Shown here: positions 38,343 to 51,813 of the stretch, piece by piece | Position numbering within the stretch: position 1 is the stretch's first letter | Layout of the letters: each line of letters starts with the position of its first letter | DNA from: Ophiocordyceps camponoti-saundersi (nom. inval.) | Lineage: Eukaryota; Ascomycota; Sordariomycetes; Hypocreales; Ophiocordycipitaceae | DNA length: 64,000 nucleotides | Reading direction: 5' to 3' | NCBI GenBank assembly: GCA_003339415.1 | Contig: PDHQ01000144.1 | Location: forward strand, 1-64,000 | Notes under the pieces: generated by a model | Told to the model about the DNA's origin: nothing | The model's database searches: none | Seen by the model: only the letters and a program-made list of their open reading frames with translations | Program-made: the position numbers and the translations under genes

Positions 38343-38961
38343 TACTTTAGCGGCGGTAATAAATATAGCTAAAGAAAAATAAATATATACCTTAGCTAAG
38401 GAATTATTAAAAGCTTATATAAAGTTAAAATAATTTCTAAATTTTTTTCTTTTCCTAAAGGTATTTAAGGATTAGGATATAAGAGGTAAATAATACTAAA
38501 TAAGGGTTATTACTAAGTATATAATATAGATTAGTCTCCCTCGAAAGAGGAAGAAATTAAGTAAGTAATTAGGCCTTAACTTTATCTTTATAGCTATCTA
38601 AAAAGTTATATATTATAAATTAAGTTTTAGAAAAAACTTATAATAAAAACTCTACTAAACGGAAATATAACTTTATTTTAAATTTTATACTTTTTTACTA
38701 CGAATTACTAATTTAAGTATTTTTTTAAAGTTTTAATATATTAATTAAATAATCCTAAACTTTATTTTTCTTATTTTTTAAGTTTTTATATAGAATACTA
38801 ACTTCTTATTATTTTCCTTATAGAAAATTATTATTTAGCTTAACCCTTATAGCTAGAGACCCCCCTTTATATTAGTTAAAAATATTAATTATTTAAGAAA
38901 TTATATTTTTTAGATATTTACTACGCTTACTTAGGGTATTATTCTTCCCCCGCTAAAGTGC
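38343..38961. mobile_element. Family A repeat, copy 3 (best-preserved ends)
   Basis: The left end TACTTTAGCGGCGGTAATAA and right end CCCCCGCTAAAGTG give an 11-bp terminal inverted repeat (TACTTTAGCGG against CCGCTAAAGTG, one mismatch). Total length is 619 bp. The interior matches copies 1 and 7 throughout, including CCCTCGAAAGAGGAAGAAAT and TTAATTAAATAATCC. No frame is visible. It is the clearest representative for defining the family as a non-autonomous DNA transposon. Confidence 0.82.
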
Positions 38962-40179
38962 GAAAAGATAGGTAGATTAATATACTCTATAAAATAATAG
39001 CTATATACCGGAGACGATAAACGATACCGAGTTCGAAAAGCTCTTTACGCTGCTAATAAAGTTAAATAAGGGAAAATAAAAAAAGAAAAGGTAAAGGAGG
39101 AGGCGAAAAGCTAAAAGCGAGGGAAGATATAAGCGAAAATAATAACTAAGATAAAAGCCTAGATAAAAGCTATAAGTTAATATAAAGGTAAGGGTAAGGC
39201 GGCCTTAAAAGTAAAGAATTAATTATACTTTTAATATAAAGATAAAAGGGGGGACTTTATATAAGTAAAATAGCTTTTACTTATAAAATAGGAGGGGAAT
39301 CTATATAGCGTAAGTAAGGGGACGAAGGTTTTATATTCGGTAAAAGTAATAAAGATAAAGTAAATAAAGCTTAAAGGAGGAGGGTCTTTTTTACTTACTT
39401 ACTAGCGTTATTATAAGGTTAAATATTAAAGGTAAAAAGGGATAAGCTTATAAGATTTATATATAAGGGGGGGGAAGATTAAAATAGTAAAAGTAAAGTA
39501 ATAATAGCTATTTATATAGTTAAATAATAGATAAGATAACGAATTAAACGAAGCTTTTTTTCTAATATATATATATAGTATAAGAGATAGGTAAGGAGAG
39601 GGTTTTTTTTTATTTATTAGTTTAACTAGCTATCTTTATATTTTTTCCTATAATTAAATCGGAAGATAAAATATAAAGTAATAGTTTAAATATAATATTA
39701 TTATTATTATAATTTAATTTTTTCTCTTCCTTATTAATATTTAATATATAAGCGCGAGTTATTATATATATTTAAAACGGCCGGGTCTAATAAAAGGCCA
39801 CGGCTTATAAGGAAAATAGCTAGCTATTTAAGATACTAAACTTAACTTAAGCGCTATATAAAAATTATATTACCGCGATAATAGCTAGGTAGGAAGCTAT
39901 TAGCTAATATAATATATATATATATATATATTTATATATATTACTTAATAAGTAAGTAATATTAAGAGAGGTACTTTATCTTACTAATAACTTTATTATA
40001 GTAATATAATATATAGCTTTAATAGTATTTTTAAATTAAACTATTAAGTTATATAAATAAGCTAACTAATCTTAAGCTATAGCCGGTTAAGGTATAAACT
40101 ATAAGGTAGTTAAATTATAAAAGTAATCTAATTAGGTAGCTAATAAAAAAAGGCGTTATAATCCTAGGTTTTTATTAAT
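38962..40179. other. Gene-free RIPed sequence
   Basis: Purine-rich to about 39480, then AT-rich with an (AT)n run at about 39912-39931. Nothing else recognised. Confidence 0.55.
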
Positions 40180-41330
40180 TAACAGAAGAAAGTATATAAG
40201 TAAATACTAAAGTCTATTTAAAGTAATAAAGCTATAAAAAAGGTATATAAAATTAAGGGTTAAGGATAGAAATATTAGAAAAATAGTAAAGAAGGTATTT
40301 AGAGGTAAGAAAACGTGACTTTTAGATATTAGTAAAAGAATAAAGGCAGCGTAAATTAGTAACTTAAAGCGTAAACGTATAAATTTAGGAGATTTATCGC
40401 GCCGCGTAAAAAAATCCTTTCTTATTAACTTAACTTTATTTATTATTATTATAAAGGCGTAGAATCTTCGTTTTTTTTCTTCGCGATTAGGATTTTTATA
40501 TTCTTCTATATACTAAAAGTTATTAAGATTTATTATACCGCCTAAAAAAATTATCCCTTCGTTAACCTCTTTTTATTTATTATAAGAAATAGCTAGAATC
40601 TTTGTTTTTTTCTAGCGCTCGCCCTTTATATATTTTATATTATCTAAAAAGTTATCGTTATATCTATATTACGAGATATTTTTATCGGAGACTTATAAGG
40701 TTATTAATTTTCCTAGATCCTTATTTAAGCTAATTAGAAAGTATATATAGAATAGTAATCTTTATTATATATTATAAATAGTATTAGGGAATTCTAATAA
40801 GATACTTAAATAGTATACTACTAACGTAAGTATTTTAAGCTATAGTTTAAGGAAAAGCGATAAATAATAAGATAAAATAAAATAATAAGGAGAGGGTTAT
40901 AGCTAAAAAGTTAAAAAAAGCCGTAACTATTTGCCTAGCTTTTAATAACTTAGATATTATAAATTAGAAATAAATCGCTCGCCTTCTTAAGATATCTAAC
41001 TAGATATAAAAAATTATAATAGCTAGTTATAAAGATATAGTTAATTTATATAGGGAATATAAGGATAAGAGCGTGCCTTAGCTATTTTATAAATATATTA
41101 AAGTTACTAAAGCTTTTAAAGATCGATATGCTAATTATATCGTTATAAGAAATCTATATTATAAGAGCGTATCGGAGTCTTTTAGTTCCTTAGAAGGGAA
41201 TAGTTTTAATATCTATTCGGAGGCTTAGAGGTATTAGACGCGTCTCGGTAAGATATATAATAAATAGCTAAGGTTATAATAGCGCGTAGGGAGGGGTATA
41301 GAAAATAAATATTAATAAAATATAGTAATA
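40180..41330 (+). mobile_element. Family D repeat, copy 1, with relic frame
   Basis: Aligns with copies 2 and 3 over roughly 1.1 kb. In the right part a plus-strand frame at about 40968-41172 translates to a segment homologous to those of the other two copies: IIIASYKDIVNLYREYKDKS, then P*LFYKYIKV, then RYANYIVIRN. Stops in it are TAA/TAG only and fall at positions where another copy has Trp or Gln. The left part, present in copies 0 and 2, is not clearly recognisable. I cannot assign the protein family; the repeated nature suggests a transposon-encoded protein. Confidence 0.6.
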
Positions 41331-41519
41331 AAGGAAGTTATTAAAAATAAAAAGTTTTAAATAGTAAAGGTATACTATAATAGCTTTTATAAGGAGATTA
41401 TTACTATAATAAGGTAACGAAGAAGTAAAATATATATATATAAGTATAATAATAAGGAGGCTAAGCTTAGGCTACGTAGCTATAAGGGAAGAAAAAGGGG
41501 CCCGCTAGCTAAGTTATAT

Positions 41520-43290
41520 AAGTGCCTACTAAGTAGCTGCTTATATATATACTATCTATAAGTATTTATTAAGTATACTAGATAACGTAAATAGAAGAAA
41601 TACTAAGATATAAACTTAATAAATAAATAAAACTATATTTCGTTTACTTACCTAAGTTAGGCTAATTCCTAGTATATATACCTTCTAGGTATAAGTATCT
41701 TAGTATAAGGCTAGCGTATTTAAAATAAGAGGGGAAATATAGGAATAGAGGTACTAAGAATAAGGGTTAATATATAAAGGAGAATCGTCTAACCCTCCGG
41801 AGGTATATAGTCTAACCCTTATAGTAAATTATACTTTTATATATCGTATATATACCCTTAGTACCCTCTCTACTACTTTTAATATATACCCTCCGAAAAT
41901 AAGGAAAATTAAACTTAGAAAAGGAGAAACTATTAGTATTAAAAAAGAGGCAGAAAGCTAAGGAAAAAATATTAAAGCCGTAAGAGAGAGGGAAGAAAAA
42001 TAATATAATACTAAAAAAAAAACTCGAAAAATTAAATAGCAGGTATATACCAGTAATATATACTGCTAGTATAATAATCTAATAAGCTTATTAGTTAGAT
42101 TATTAGTAATAAGTCCGCTAATCTCGAAAGCTAATTAGTTAGTTTAAGTTATATATAAAAAAGTACCGAAGTATATTCTAAGTAAGTAGTTTAGAGAGTT
42201 ATTATATAGATTCTTTTAGCGTAGATAGAGAATAGTAGAAAAATATAGAAAAAGCGTTTAGAAGGAAAAAATCGTAACTTTAAAAGTTAAAAAAAGAATA
42301 AAAGCGTAAGAAATTAATAATTTAAAATATAAATATATAAAAATTAAGATATTTATTATACCGCGTAGGGAATCCTCTCTTATTAAGTTTACTTTATTTA
42401 CTATTATAAAAATATTAAAATCTTTATTTCCTTTCTTACGGTAGCAATTTATATTTTTTTCTAAATCCCGTAAGGTATCGAGATTTATCGTATAGCCTAA
42501 AAAATACTCCTATTATTAACTTTACTTTATTTATTATAAGGAGAGGGTAAAATCTTTAGTTTTCCGTTCTTACGGCCGCCTTTTAGGTATTCTTTTATAT
42601 CTTAAAAGTTATCCTTTTCTTAAGATCGTAAAATATCCGCGTAGCAGACTCCCGTAAATATAAATTTCCTAAGATCGCTATTTAGGAGGATTAAGAAAAT
42701 TATTAAAAAAGAGAAGATTTTCTATAGCTTAGAAACGATATTAGCAGACTTTACTATAAGGCTTAAGTATTATACGATAAATATAAGTTTATTAAATAGT
42801 TATTCGGGGAAAGCGAGAGATATTAAGAAAAAATAAAATAATAAGGAGAGGGTAATAGCCTTACCTATAAAGAGGAATTTAAGTATTACTATACCTCTTA
42901 ATAATTAGAATAATATAGATAAGAGATATATTGCTAGTATTTTTAGGATACCTAACTAAATATAAGAGATTATAATAGCTAATTATAGAGAGGTAGTTAG
43001 ATAATACCGTAAATATAGTAATAAAAGCGTATACTAGGCGTTTATAAATTATATTAAGGTTATAGGGGAGTTTAGGGATCGATATATTAATTATATTATT
43101 ATAGAAACTTTATATATTAGGAATAAGGGTAAATTGCTAAATTACTTAAAAAGAACTATTTAGATATTAAATAAGGGCTTAGAGTAGCTAGCTATATTCT
43201 AGTAAGATATATTATAAATACTTAAAGTTATAAAGTAGCGAAAGGGGGAGTATATTAAAAGAATATAAATAATAAGTTATAATAAGAAAA
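41520..43290 (+). mobile_element. Family D repeat, copy 2 (longest)
   Basis: About 1.8 kb. The left 0.9 kb is matched in inverted orientation by copy 0, and the right 1 kb is matched directly by copies 1 and 3. It is the only copy holding both parts, so it links them as one element. The relic frame at about 42918-43130 reads IIIANYREVVR, VY*AFINYIKV and RYINYIII. The left part contains the small inverted motifs CAGGTATATACC and AATATATACTGC near 42040. No terminal repeats are certain. The family is not recognised. Confidence 0.65.
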
Positions 43291-43769
43291 ATACTTAAAG
43301 GGGAATCTTCTAAGAATCTTAAAAGTATATTATTTATAAGTATTAAATAAGCTAGGTAAGAATACGTTTTATTACTAAATTATCGTATATAATACTTTTA
43401 GATTATATTATAAGGTATATATTAAAAATCTCTCTAAAAGTTTAGCTTTTTATACGCTAAGTTTTTAAGTAAGTAAAGGAGATAGTTAGGGTATTAAGAT
43501 AATATTTTAAGTATTATTATTTAGCGTTTCGATTAGTATATAAAAGCTATACGTTTAACTAGCAAGGAGGCTTATTATATAATTAGTAAAACTTAGTTAT
43601 ATTCGTTAGCTTATTTAACTATTTAGTAAAGCGCGTTTCCTTTTAACTATAAGCACGCTATATTTTTACTTTTATAAGGAGTTATATTTAGTATTAAAAG
43701 ATAAGGCGTTATAAACTTATCTATTAATAGCGATTATTATAAGTTCTTTATCGCTTATTATATAGTAGT
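43291..43769. other. Gene-free RIPed sequence
   Basis: AT-rich spacer between family D copy 2 and family C copy 1. Nothing recognised. Confidence 0.55.
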
Positions 43770-43975
43770 TTAGAGGGGAATTTATTATATAACTTACCTT
43801 ATAAGTATCCCTTTTACTTAGTTAGCGCTACTAGCCCTTTTTAAGGGCCTAATTTAATAATATAAACTTAGTAAAGTTATTATCCTAATTATAATATTAG
43901 GAATATTAAGACTTTTATTAGTGCTACTATTACCTTATAATAAAATTATAGTAATAATACGTACCTTAATCGTTA
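43770..43975. repeat. Family C repeat, copy 1
   Basis: About 200 bp shared with 60476 and 61186. Core landmarks are TTAGTTAGCGCTACTAG, ATATAAACTTAGTAAA, TTAGGAATATTAA and TTAGTGCTACTATTACC. On the minus strand the three copies share a short readable stretch (LLSLY then a few residues then ASSAN), which may be a coding trace. Confidence 0.7.
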
Positions 43976-44299
43976 TTATTATATAAGTATAACGTATTTA
44001 AAAAGTATTATATATATATAAATTAAAAGGTGCTTCCTTTATAGCTTAAAAGTAAGTATTAGTCTTATAAGTAATAACTAAAAATTTTAAAAAGGAAATA
44101 ATTATTATAAAGTAGTTTAAAGTATATAGCTAAGCGGTAAGATTATAGCGTTATTATTTATACTCGCTACTTATAAAAACTATACTATTCTCTACTATAT
44201 TTTTAGATAAGACTTAAAATACTATATTATTTCTATATACTTTTACTTATAATATTCTTATAACGCGCGGGTATTATAATCTTAAGTTTTAATTAGTTA
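43976..44299. other. Gene-free RIPed sequence
   Basis: AT-rich spacer between family C copy 1 and family D copy 3. Nothing recognised. Confidence 0.55.
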
Positions 44300-45310
44300 G
44301 TAAAGAAAAGTACGTAAGTAAGTAGCGAAGTTTATCTAAAGTAATATAGCTATAAAGATAATATATAGAATTAAGCGTAAAAGATAAAAATACTTATAAA
44401 ATAGTAAAGGAGGTATCTAAAAGGAAGAGATTATAACTTATAAATATAGTAAGGGAATAAATATATAACGACTTAGTAATCGAAGCTATATATATATAAA
44501 ATATAGAAATTAGTTATACGGCGTGGAAAAAAATCCTCTCTCTATTAAGTTTACTTTATTTATTATTAGAAATAGGTAGTATTTAGTGTTTTTTCCCTCG
44601 CGCACGCTTTTTAAGTATTTTACGATTTCTTAAGGGTTATTATTATATTAAGATTACGAAATATTATTATCTAAAACTTATATAGTAGTAAATTTCCTAG
44701 GATCCCTATTTAGGTAAATTATAAAAAGCGTATATAACGGGAAGCTTTACTATATATTAGGAACGATATTAGCAGATTCCGCTAAGAAATTTAAGTACTA
44801 TATAATAAATATAAATCTAAGAGAAATTCGTTTCGGAAAAGCGGGAAATAACGAGGTAAAATAGGACTAGGAGAGCTAGGTAATAGTTATACTACTAAAA
44901 AGAAATATAACTCTTATAATAGTTATTAATAACTTAAATAATATAGATTAGATATATATTACTTACTTTTTTAAATAGTGCGATTAGATATAAGGTATTA
45001 TAATAGCTAATTATAAAGAGGTAGTTAATCGATATTACTATTATTATAATAATAAGGTGCCCTGGGCGTTTTATAACTATATTATTATATATAGGGCGTT
45101 TAGGAACCGATATGCTAATTATATTATTATAAGGAATTTCTATAATAGGAGCGGGTTTTCTAAATTATTAAATAAAACTATAGTAAACTTTATTAAGATA
45201 GCTAAAGCTAATAAGTATATTCTAAGATAGAGTATAGTATATCGCTAAAATTATAAGGTAATAGAAGCGAGAGTATAAAAAGGAAATATAAATAGTAAAT
45301 AGTAGTATAG
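44300..45310 (+). mobile_element. Family D repeat, copy 3, with best-preserved relic frame
   Basis: Aligns with copies 1 and 2. The frame at about 44946-45270 includes IIIANYKEVVNRY, then VPWAFYNYIII with an intact TGG (Trp) codon where the other copies carry TAG, then RYANYIIIRN and GFSKLLNKTIVNFIKIAKAN. The intact Trp next to stops in sister copies is direct evidence that RIP created those stops. The 5' part is also recognisable (TACGGCGTGGAAAAAAATCC near 44520). Family not recognised; no intact product is possible. Confidence 0.65.
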
Positions 45311-48300
45311 AAAATTACTAAAAAAGAATTATCTAAAAGTTATAAGGGCGTATTATTTAAGCATTTTAAGATAAAGATACTTTTATATATTAAGCGCTTA
45401 GAATACCTTACTTATTAATTACGCCCGCCTCCGGAAATATAATTACGAGGTTAAGATAGGTAACTTAAATATTTAGCTTCTTACTTTCTTCTTATACGCT
45501 AATAGTCTTAATCGTATACCTTACTACCTCGCGCGCTTTAAGCAGCTTACTTATATATATTTAGAAAAATATATATATAATAGATAGCGCTAATAACTAA
45601 GCCTAGCTAAGGAGTAGCTATTTATAGTTGCTCGCTATTTACGGAGCGTACGTGTTAAGCGTAATCGTCTTATAAACCTTAACTAAAGCTTTTTTCTTCT
45701 TTTTTATTACGCTAGCTATTTACCGCTAAAGCTAGGCTCCTTATTAAAGCTAAGTTTAGAGTAAGATAAGTAAAGTAAGTAGGTAGCCTATAAGATTTTC
45801 TTAAGCGCCCCGAGACCGCTATTATTAATTTAAAGTTTAGCGTTATTTTACTTTTCTTCTATATCGCTTATATTTTTTATCGCTTAGTTATTACTTTTTT
45901 ATAATTTTAAGATAACGTTATCTATATCTATATTACTATTAATAAGAGTAGCACCTTCGTTATCCTTATTCGAGTATAGATAAGCTATATTACTATTTTT
46001 ATCTTAAAAAGTAACTAATTAAGGCTAAAGCTAAATTTCCGCTTTTATATATTAACGTTAAATACTTTATATTTAATAATATCCCGCGCTTTATATAATT
46101 TAGTTACGTCCTTAACTAGATTATTAGCTATCTAACTATTATAATATAAGCTGCTAATATTAGCTAAGTTATTAATAATAATAAATACGCTATACTTTTT
46201 AACTTTATAAATATTACTAGCTATAAGGTAACTATTACTAAACTTAATAATTACGCGCTATAAGTATTCGCTATTATTACTTATAAAATATATATTAGCG
46301 TATAGTTATAAAACGTAATATAATAGAGAGAAGGCTAGCTTTAGAGTTTTATAATAATAATACTTAGATTACTTTTTTAAATAAACTATTTCGCTTAGCT
46401 TTTTTAAACGCTAGCTTTTTATTAGAAAAAAAAAAAAATTTATTTTTTAATAATTTTTTAATATAGATAGTTAAAATATCTTTAACCTTAATATTTAAAA
46501 GCGTAATATTATAAAGGTAACTTAACTAATTATTAGTCGTTTTAAAAAGCGGAAGGGGCTAGTTTTTAAATAAAGCTTATAATTAGTAAGTATATAATAT
46601 AAAAAGAAAAGGAGATAAGGAGAATAAGAAATATAGCTTATAGATATAAGTTTAGATTATTTTTTAACTTTAGTATTTATTATTTTTATATCGAGTTTAG
46701 TATTATTCTTTTTAAGCTTAATATTAGTTTTAAAGTTTCTTTTATAATATTTAGCTTTTATTTTAATATTTAAATATATAAAATAGAAAGGTTAATAAAG
46801 TAATAACTTATTAGATATAGTTAGGTTTTATAAAACCGTGCTATTATTATAGTTATATATTTTTAGAGAATAGTAACGGGGATAAGAAAGCGCTATAAAG
46901 AGAAAGTTAGAAAATTTAGTAAAGAATTTTTTAGGGGGTATAAGAATATTTAGTTAGTTAATATAATATAAATATTATAATAGCTATATTTACTAAATAT
47001 TATTATAGAAAGGAGATATTAAGTAAATAATAATATTAGTATTATAAATAAAGATTCTAAGCTATAGAAAAAGAGGGAAAAGAGAAAAACCGTAATAGGC
47101 GAAATTTTAATAAAATAGTTAGGGGTATATATTAATAAAAGCTAGGGGGTAAGTAAAAATCTTAATAAAGATAAGATAATAATTCTTAGTTTCTATTAGT
47201 ATTATTCTAAGTAATTTTACGATAAGGTAGATAACTAATATAATATTTAGGTATTTATATACCGAACCCGCCTTATAAACTTAGATATTAATAAAAGGGA
47301 TAAGGGAAATAAGAATAAGTATAAAAGCGAGGCGCTTCGCTACGTATTCTAATAAAACGAAGATTATAAGGGAAATAAGTATTTACTCCTATATTATAAT
47401 AAGTATAAGTACGGGAAGTAATATAATTAACTTAAACTTAACTATTAATAATAAAAGATATTTTTATATTCTATCTTATTTATAAAGCTTTCGGGACTAT
47501 TAAGGGAAATTATAATAATCCTAAGCTTTTCCCGAAACTAAGTAATATAATTAAAAGGGAGTATATATCTAAAGTTATTAAACGCCCCTAAGTTTCGGTA
47601 TTTAGCTATCTTACTAAGGTAAGTAGCTAGAAAGGTTTATAAGAGGCCTTACCGCTAAGTTAAAAAGTTTAAGCGGTATTCTATAAGGTAGTTAATCTTT
47701 TACTATAAATCTTATTAGCCTCTAAGTAAGGGGAAGGGTTTAACTAGTCTTAGAAATAAAAAATCTACGAATATAGTTAAATTATTATAGTATATAATTC
47801 CTATAATATATTCGTAATAGTTAAAGTTATTAAAGGAGAGGCTATAATTATAATTTAGTTTATACTAAGATTTAAGTTTAATTAATAATAGTATATTTTT
47901 AATATAAGTTTTATTAATCGCCGAAAAGTCTAGCTATAAGCTCTAAATATATATAGTAAGGGAGGATTATATTATAAAATAAAGTTTTTTATATTATATA
48001 AGAGTATATAAGAGTATATATATATATAAGGAGAAAAAATAAAGAAAAAGAAAAACTTATAAGTAAAATCGTAATAAAATATATATATAAGAGAATATAT
48101 TAGTAAAAATATAAGGGGATTATAAAATCGTAATAAGGACGAATTATAATTCTTAGTTATTTTACTAAATATTATTTATATTTAATTTTACTTTATAAGA
48201 AAGTATATTAAGTTTTACGGGAAGTAACTATATATAGCTAAGTAAGTAGCTTATACCGGATATTATAGGGAGTATAAGCCTAATAATAGTATATAGCTAA

Positions 48301-49020
48301 TATTAGTAAAGTATATAAGACTACGAGTAAAAAAGTTTAAAAGGTTTATTTTTAGAAATATTTATTAAAAAATATAATTATATACTTAGGCGGGAGTATA
48401 ACTAAAGTTTATATAGAAAAGAATAATAAATTAAAAGTATATTTAAATATATATATTAAAGAAAAGAAAATAAGGATATATTATATATTTAGTAAGTATA
48501 AGGTAGGAGAAGTAAGTAGAGATAAATATTATTTATTTATAATAGCTTATAAAGGCGAGCGCTAGTAAGCTTAGTTAAAGTTTAATTTAGTATATATAAG
48601 GCAGGTTAGACTTATTATTAATATTATCCTTATATACTTTTATTTTCTAAAAGCTATAATTTAATTCTTTTACTAAATTATCTAACTTTTCTTTTTTCTA
48701 TTATATATATATATAAGGAAAAAAAATATAAAAAGCTGCAAAAAGATAATTTTAATATAGTAAGGGAACTAATAAATTAAGAAAAAAATAATAATTACGT
48801 TAAAAGAGGAGAGCGGTTATACTTATTTTAACTTAAAATAATAATCTATATAGAATAAGGGGGGGGTCGTGCTAAATAGTGCTAGTAGCTATATTAGTTA
48901 TATTTTTAATAGTAAGGCGTTAAGAATACCGAAATATATATTATAAAACCTTATATAATTTTTTTAATATTTTTTTTTATAGGTATAAATATAGAAATAT
49001 ATATATATATTATAAATAGA
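45311..49020. other. Gene-free RIPed sequence
   Basis: Decayed DNA. Two loosely similar A-rich segments (about 47050-47230 and 48010-48180, both with AAATCGTAATAA/AAACCGTAATAG and ATAATTCTTAGTT) may be another degenerate repeat pair. Nothing else recognised. Confidence 0.45.
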
Positions 49021-49647
49021 TATTTTAGTAGCGGTGGCAGAGACGATAAAGAAAGATATATATTAGCTTTACTTAGGGTAAAATAAAGGGTATAGAAATA
49101 GTTAAATTAAATAATTCCGGAACCTTTTTTTTCCTTTTAAAGTTTATAATAATAGGAATATAAAAGGCAGTTAAGATAAGATAAGAATTATTATAATACT
49201 AAATATATAATATAGATTAGTTTTTATTAAGGGAGGAAGGAATTAACTAATAATTAGTCCTTAACCTTATCTTTATAGCTATCCTAAAAGTTATAAATTA
49301 TAAGTTAAGTTTTAAAAAAAAACTTATAGTAAAACTCTACTAAATAGAATTATAACCTTATTTTAAATACTAGAATTTAATACTATAAATTACTAATTTA
49401 TATACTTTTTTTATAATTTTCTATTTTCGGTAAAATAGTTCCCTCCTTTTTTTCCCTTATTCCTCTTATCTTTATATAGAAATCTAACTTCTTATTATTT
49501 TTTTTATAGAGAATTACTATCTAACTTATCCCTAAAAAGCTAGAGATTACCCCTTATATTATCTAAAAGCTATAGTTAAATAAAAAATTACGCCCTTAAA
49601 GTATTTACTATACTTACTAAAGGTATCCTTCTTCCCGCGCTAAACTA
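49021..49647. mobile_element. Family A repeat, copy 4 (full length)
   Basis: The left end TTTTAGTAGCGGTGGCAGAG aligns best with copy 7, and the right end CTTCCCGCGCTAAACTATA is a decayed inverted terminus. The interior carries GGGAGGAAGGAATTAA, ACTATAAATTACTAATTTA and GAGAATTACTATCTAAC. It retains two TGG/TGC sites (GGTGGCAG) in the left terminus. Confidence 0.75.
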
Positions 49648-49910
49648 TAATATCGGATTCTAAGATTATTATAATATTATCTTAAGTTAGTTATTATAAG
49701 CTAATATATATATATATATATATATATTAAAGTTTAATTTATTATAAAGGAGAAAAGAAGTAAGCGCGTTAGTAAAGGAAGAATATATAAAGAGTAAGCG
49801 TAAAGTTATATAAGGGGGGGGGAGTTCTTAGATAACGGTAGTTTTTAAAGATAAGAGTAAGGCTCTAGCTATAGTTAATTTTACGAGATAGAAGTTATCT
49901 AATAAAAGGC
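49648..49910. other. Spacer with (TA)n run
   Basis: Contains an (AT)n microsatellite at about 49703-49728 and a 9-G run near 49815. No gene. Confidence 0.7.
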
Positions 49911-50549
49911 AGTTCGATAGCGGTAATAATAATATTTAAAGAAAGTAAGCGCTATATAAATATAAAATACTAATAAAAGCTTATACTAAGATAAATTAAA
50001 TAGTTATTAATATTTTTTTATCTCCTAATATCTTATATAAATAAGGGTAATAAAAGGCGCTTAAGATAAGATAGTAGTTATTATAAAGTATATAATATTA
50101 TTTAGTTTCCCTCGAGAAAGGAAGAATTAAGCTAGTTATTAGCTTTAAAGCTTATTTTTATAATATTCCTAAAAATTATATATTATAAGTTAAGTATTAG
50201 AAAGGGCTTATAAGTAAAACTTTACTAAATAGAATTAAAGATTTACTTTAAACTTTAGATTTTTATATAATAAGTAAGTAAGTTAACTATTATTATAAAG
50301 TTTTAAAAATTCGGTTAGATAGTTCCTATACCTTTATCTCTCCTTTTCCTATTTTTATATAGAAAATAAATATATTATTACTTTTATAATAGAAGATACT
50401 AATAAAGCTTATTATTATATATAGTATAGCTATATATCTTAATATATATAAGTTAAAAATAACGGTTATATAAAGGAGTATATAGATATCGTAAATATTT
50501 ACTATAAAGTAAACTTAATTATATAATTCTTATTCCGTAGCTAAAATAT
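49911..50549. mobile_element. Family A repeat, copy 5 (strongly decayed)
   Basis: The left end GTTCGATAGCGGTAATAA and right end TTCCGTAGCTAAAATA match the family termini with several changes. The interior TTTCCCTCGAGAAAGGAAGA and the ATTATAAGTTAAG block align with other copies. The right third diverges most. Confidence 0.7.
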
Positions 50550-51813
50550 ATTTATAACTATTATTAAAATATATAACTTTTAAGCTAATAATAAAAGAAT
50601 TTTATACTATTACTTAGAAGTAATAATTATTACTATTTATATAAAAATATTATATTAATTATTAATATATTAACTATTAATATTTTTATCGTTAATATTT
50701 TTATTATTAGTATATTCTTTTTATAATTTATTAGTAAATATTTTATTAATATTTAGTTACTTATTATAAGCGACTAAGGTTATAAAATATTACGTAAACG
50801 CTATAATAATTAAGTTTTAATTAAAAGTTAGATTTTTAAGGGGTAAGCTAGTTTTTTTCCTTTTATCGATTTTTACGGCTTTAATAGTAAGCTTCTTTAT
50901 ACGGGTAATCTAAGCATAGGCTTTCGTTTTCTTTTTCTAAGAATCTTCTAATTTTTCTTAATCTATTTACTATTACTTTGCCCTTTTAGTATAGAAATTT
51001 CTTAGTATTATATTTTTTATTTTATAAACTTAGCGGGCTTTTTATAATATTATAGGTAAGTATAATAGCTTACTTAATATAAAGCGTTATTTAAGCGAAA
51101 GAAAGATAAATTAGTATTAGTCTTTTAATATTTTTATAATAAGGGGAGGTATAAGAATAAAAAATATATCGGGTAGTAAGTATATATAAGTTATAAGGTA
51201 ATATTATATATATATATAAATATTTATTATAATAAGATATTTTATAAAAAAATATATTAAGGTTTATATATAAAATTATATTAAAGTAATAAAAATAAAT
51301 ATTATTTATTATTAAGATTATAATTATAATATAAGGATAATAATAGAGAGGCGAAATATAGAAAGGAGAATAAAGGAATATATTAGAAAGAAAACGAAAA
51401 TAAAAGGGAATATATAATAAGGTAAGGGTAATATAAAATATTAAGATTACTATATAGAGTTTTATTTAGTTAGAATATAAGTTTATAACTAGCTTTTATA
51501 TATATATATATAGTAATTAGAGAGAGAATTAGTAATATTATAAGTAAGGAAAATTATAAGTTATATTATAACTAGGGAAAACTATAAGTTATACTATAAG
51601 TAAAAAAGATTAGGATATAACTTATAAATTTATAATAGAATAAAAAGAGAGATAAGTAATAAGGTAAGCGTATATAAGGTATATTAAGAAAAAAAGATAG
51701 CGATATTAAAAAGAAATAATAAGTATAAGAGTACGTAAGTATAGATTATAAAAGATACCTTTAAGGATTATATTAATAGTAAACTAATAAATTATAGTTA
51801 AGGAGTTATTAGG
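50550..51813. other. Gene-free RIPed sequence
   Basis: AT-rich decayed DNA with short ATATTTTTATYR repeats around 50660-50760 and a purine-rich stretch from about 51290. No feature recognised. Confidence 0.55.
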
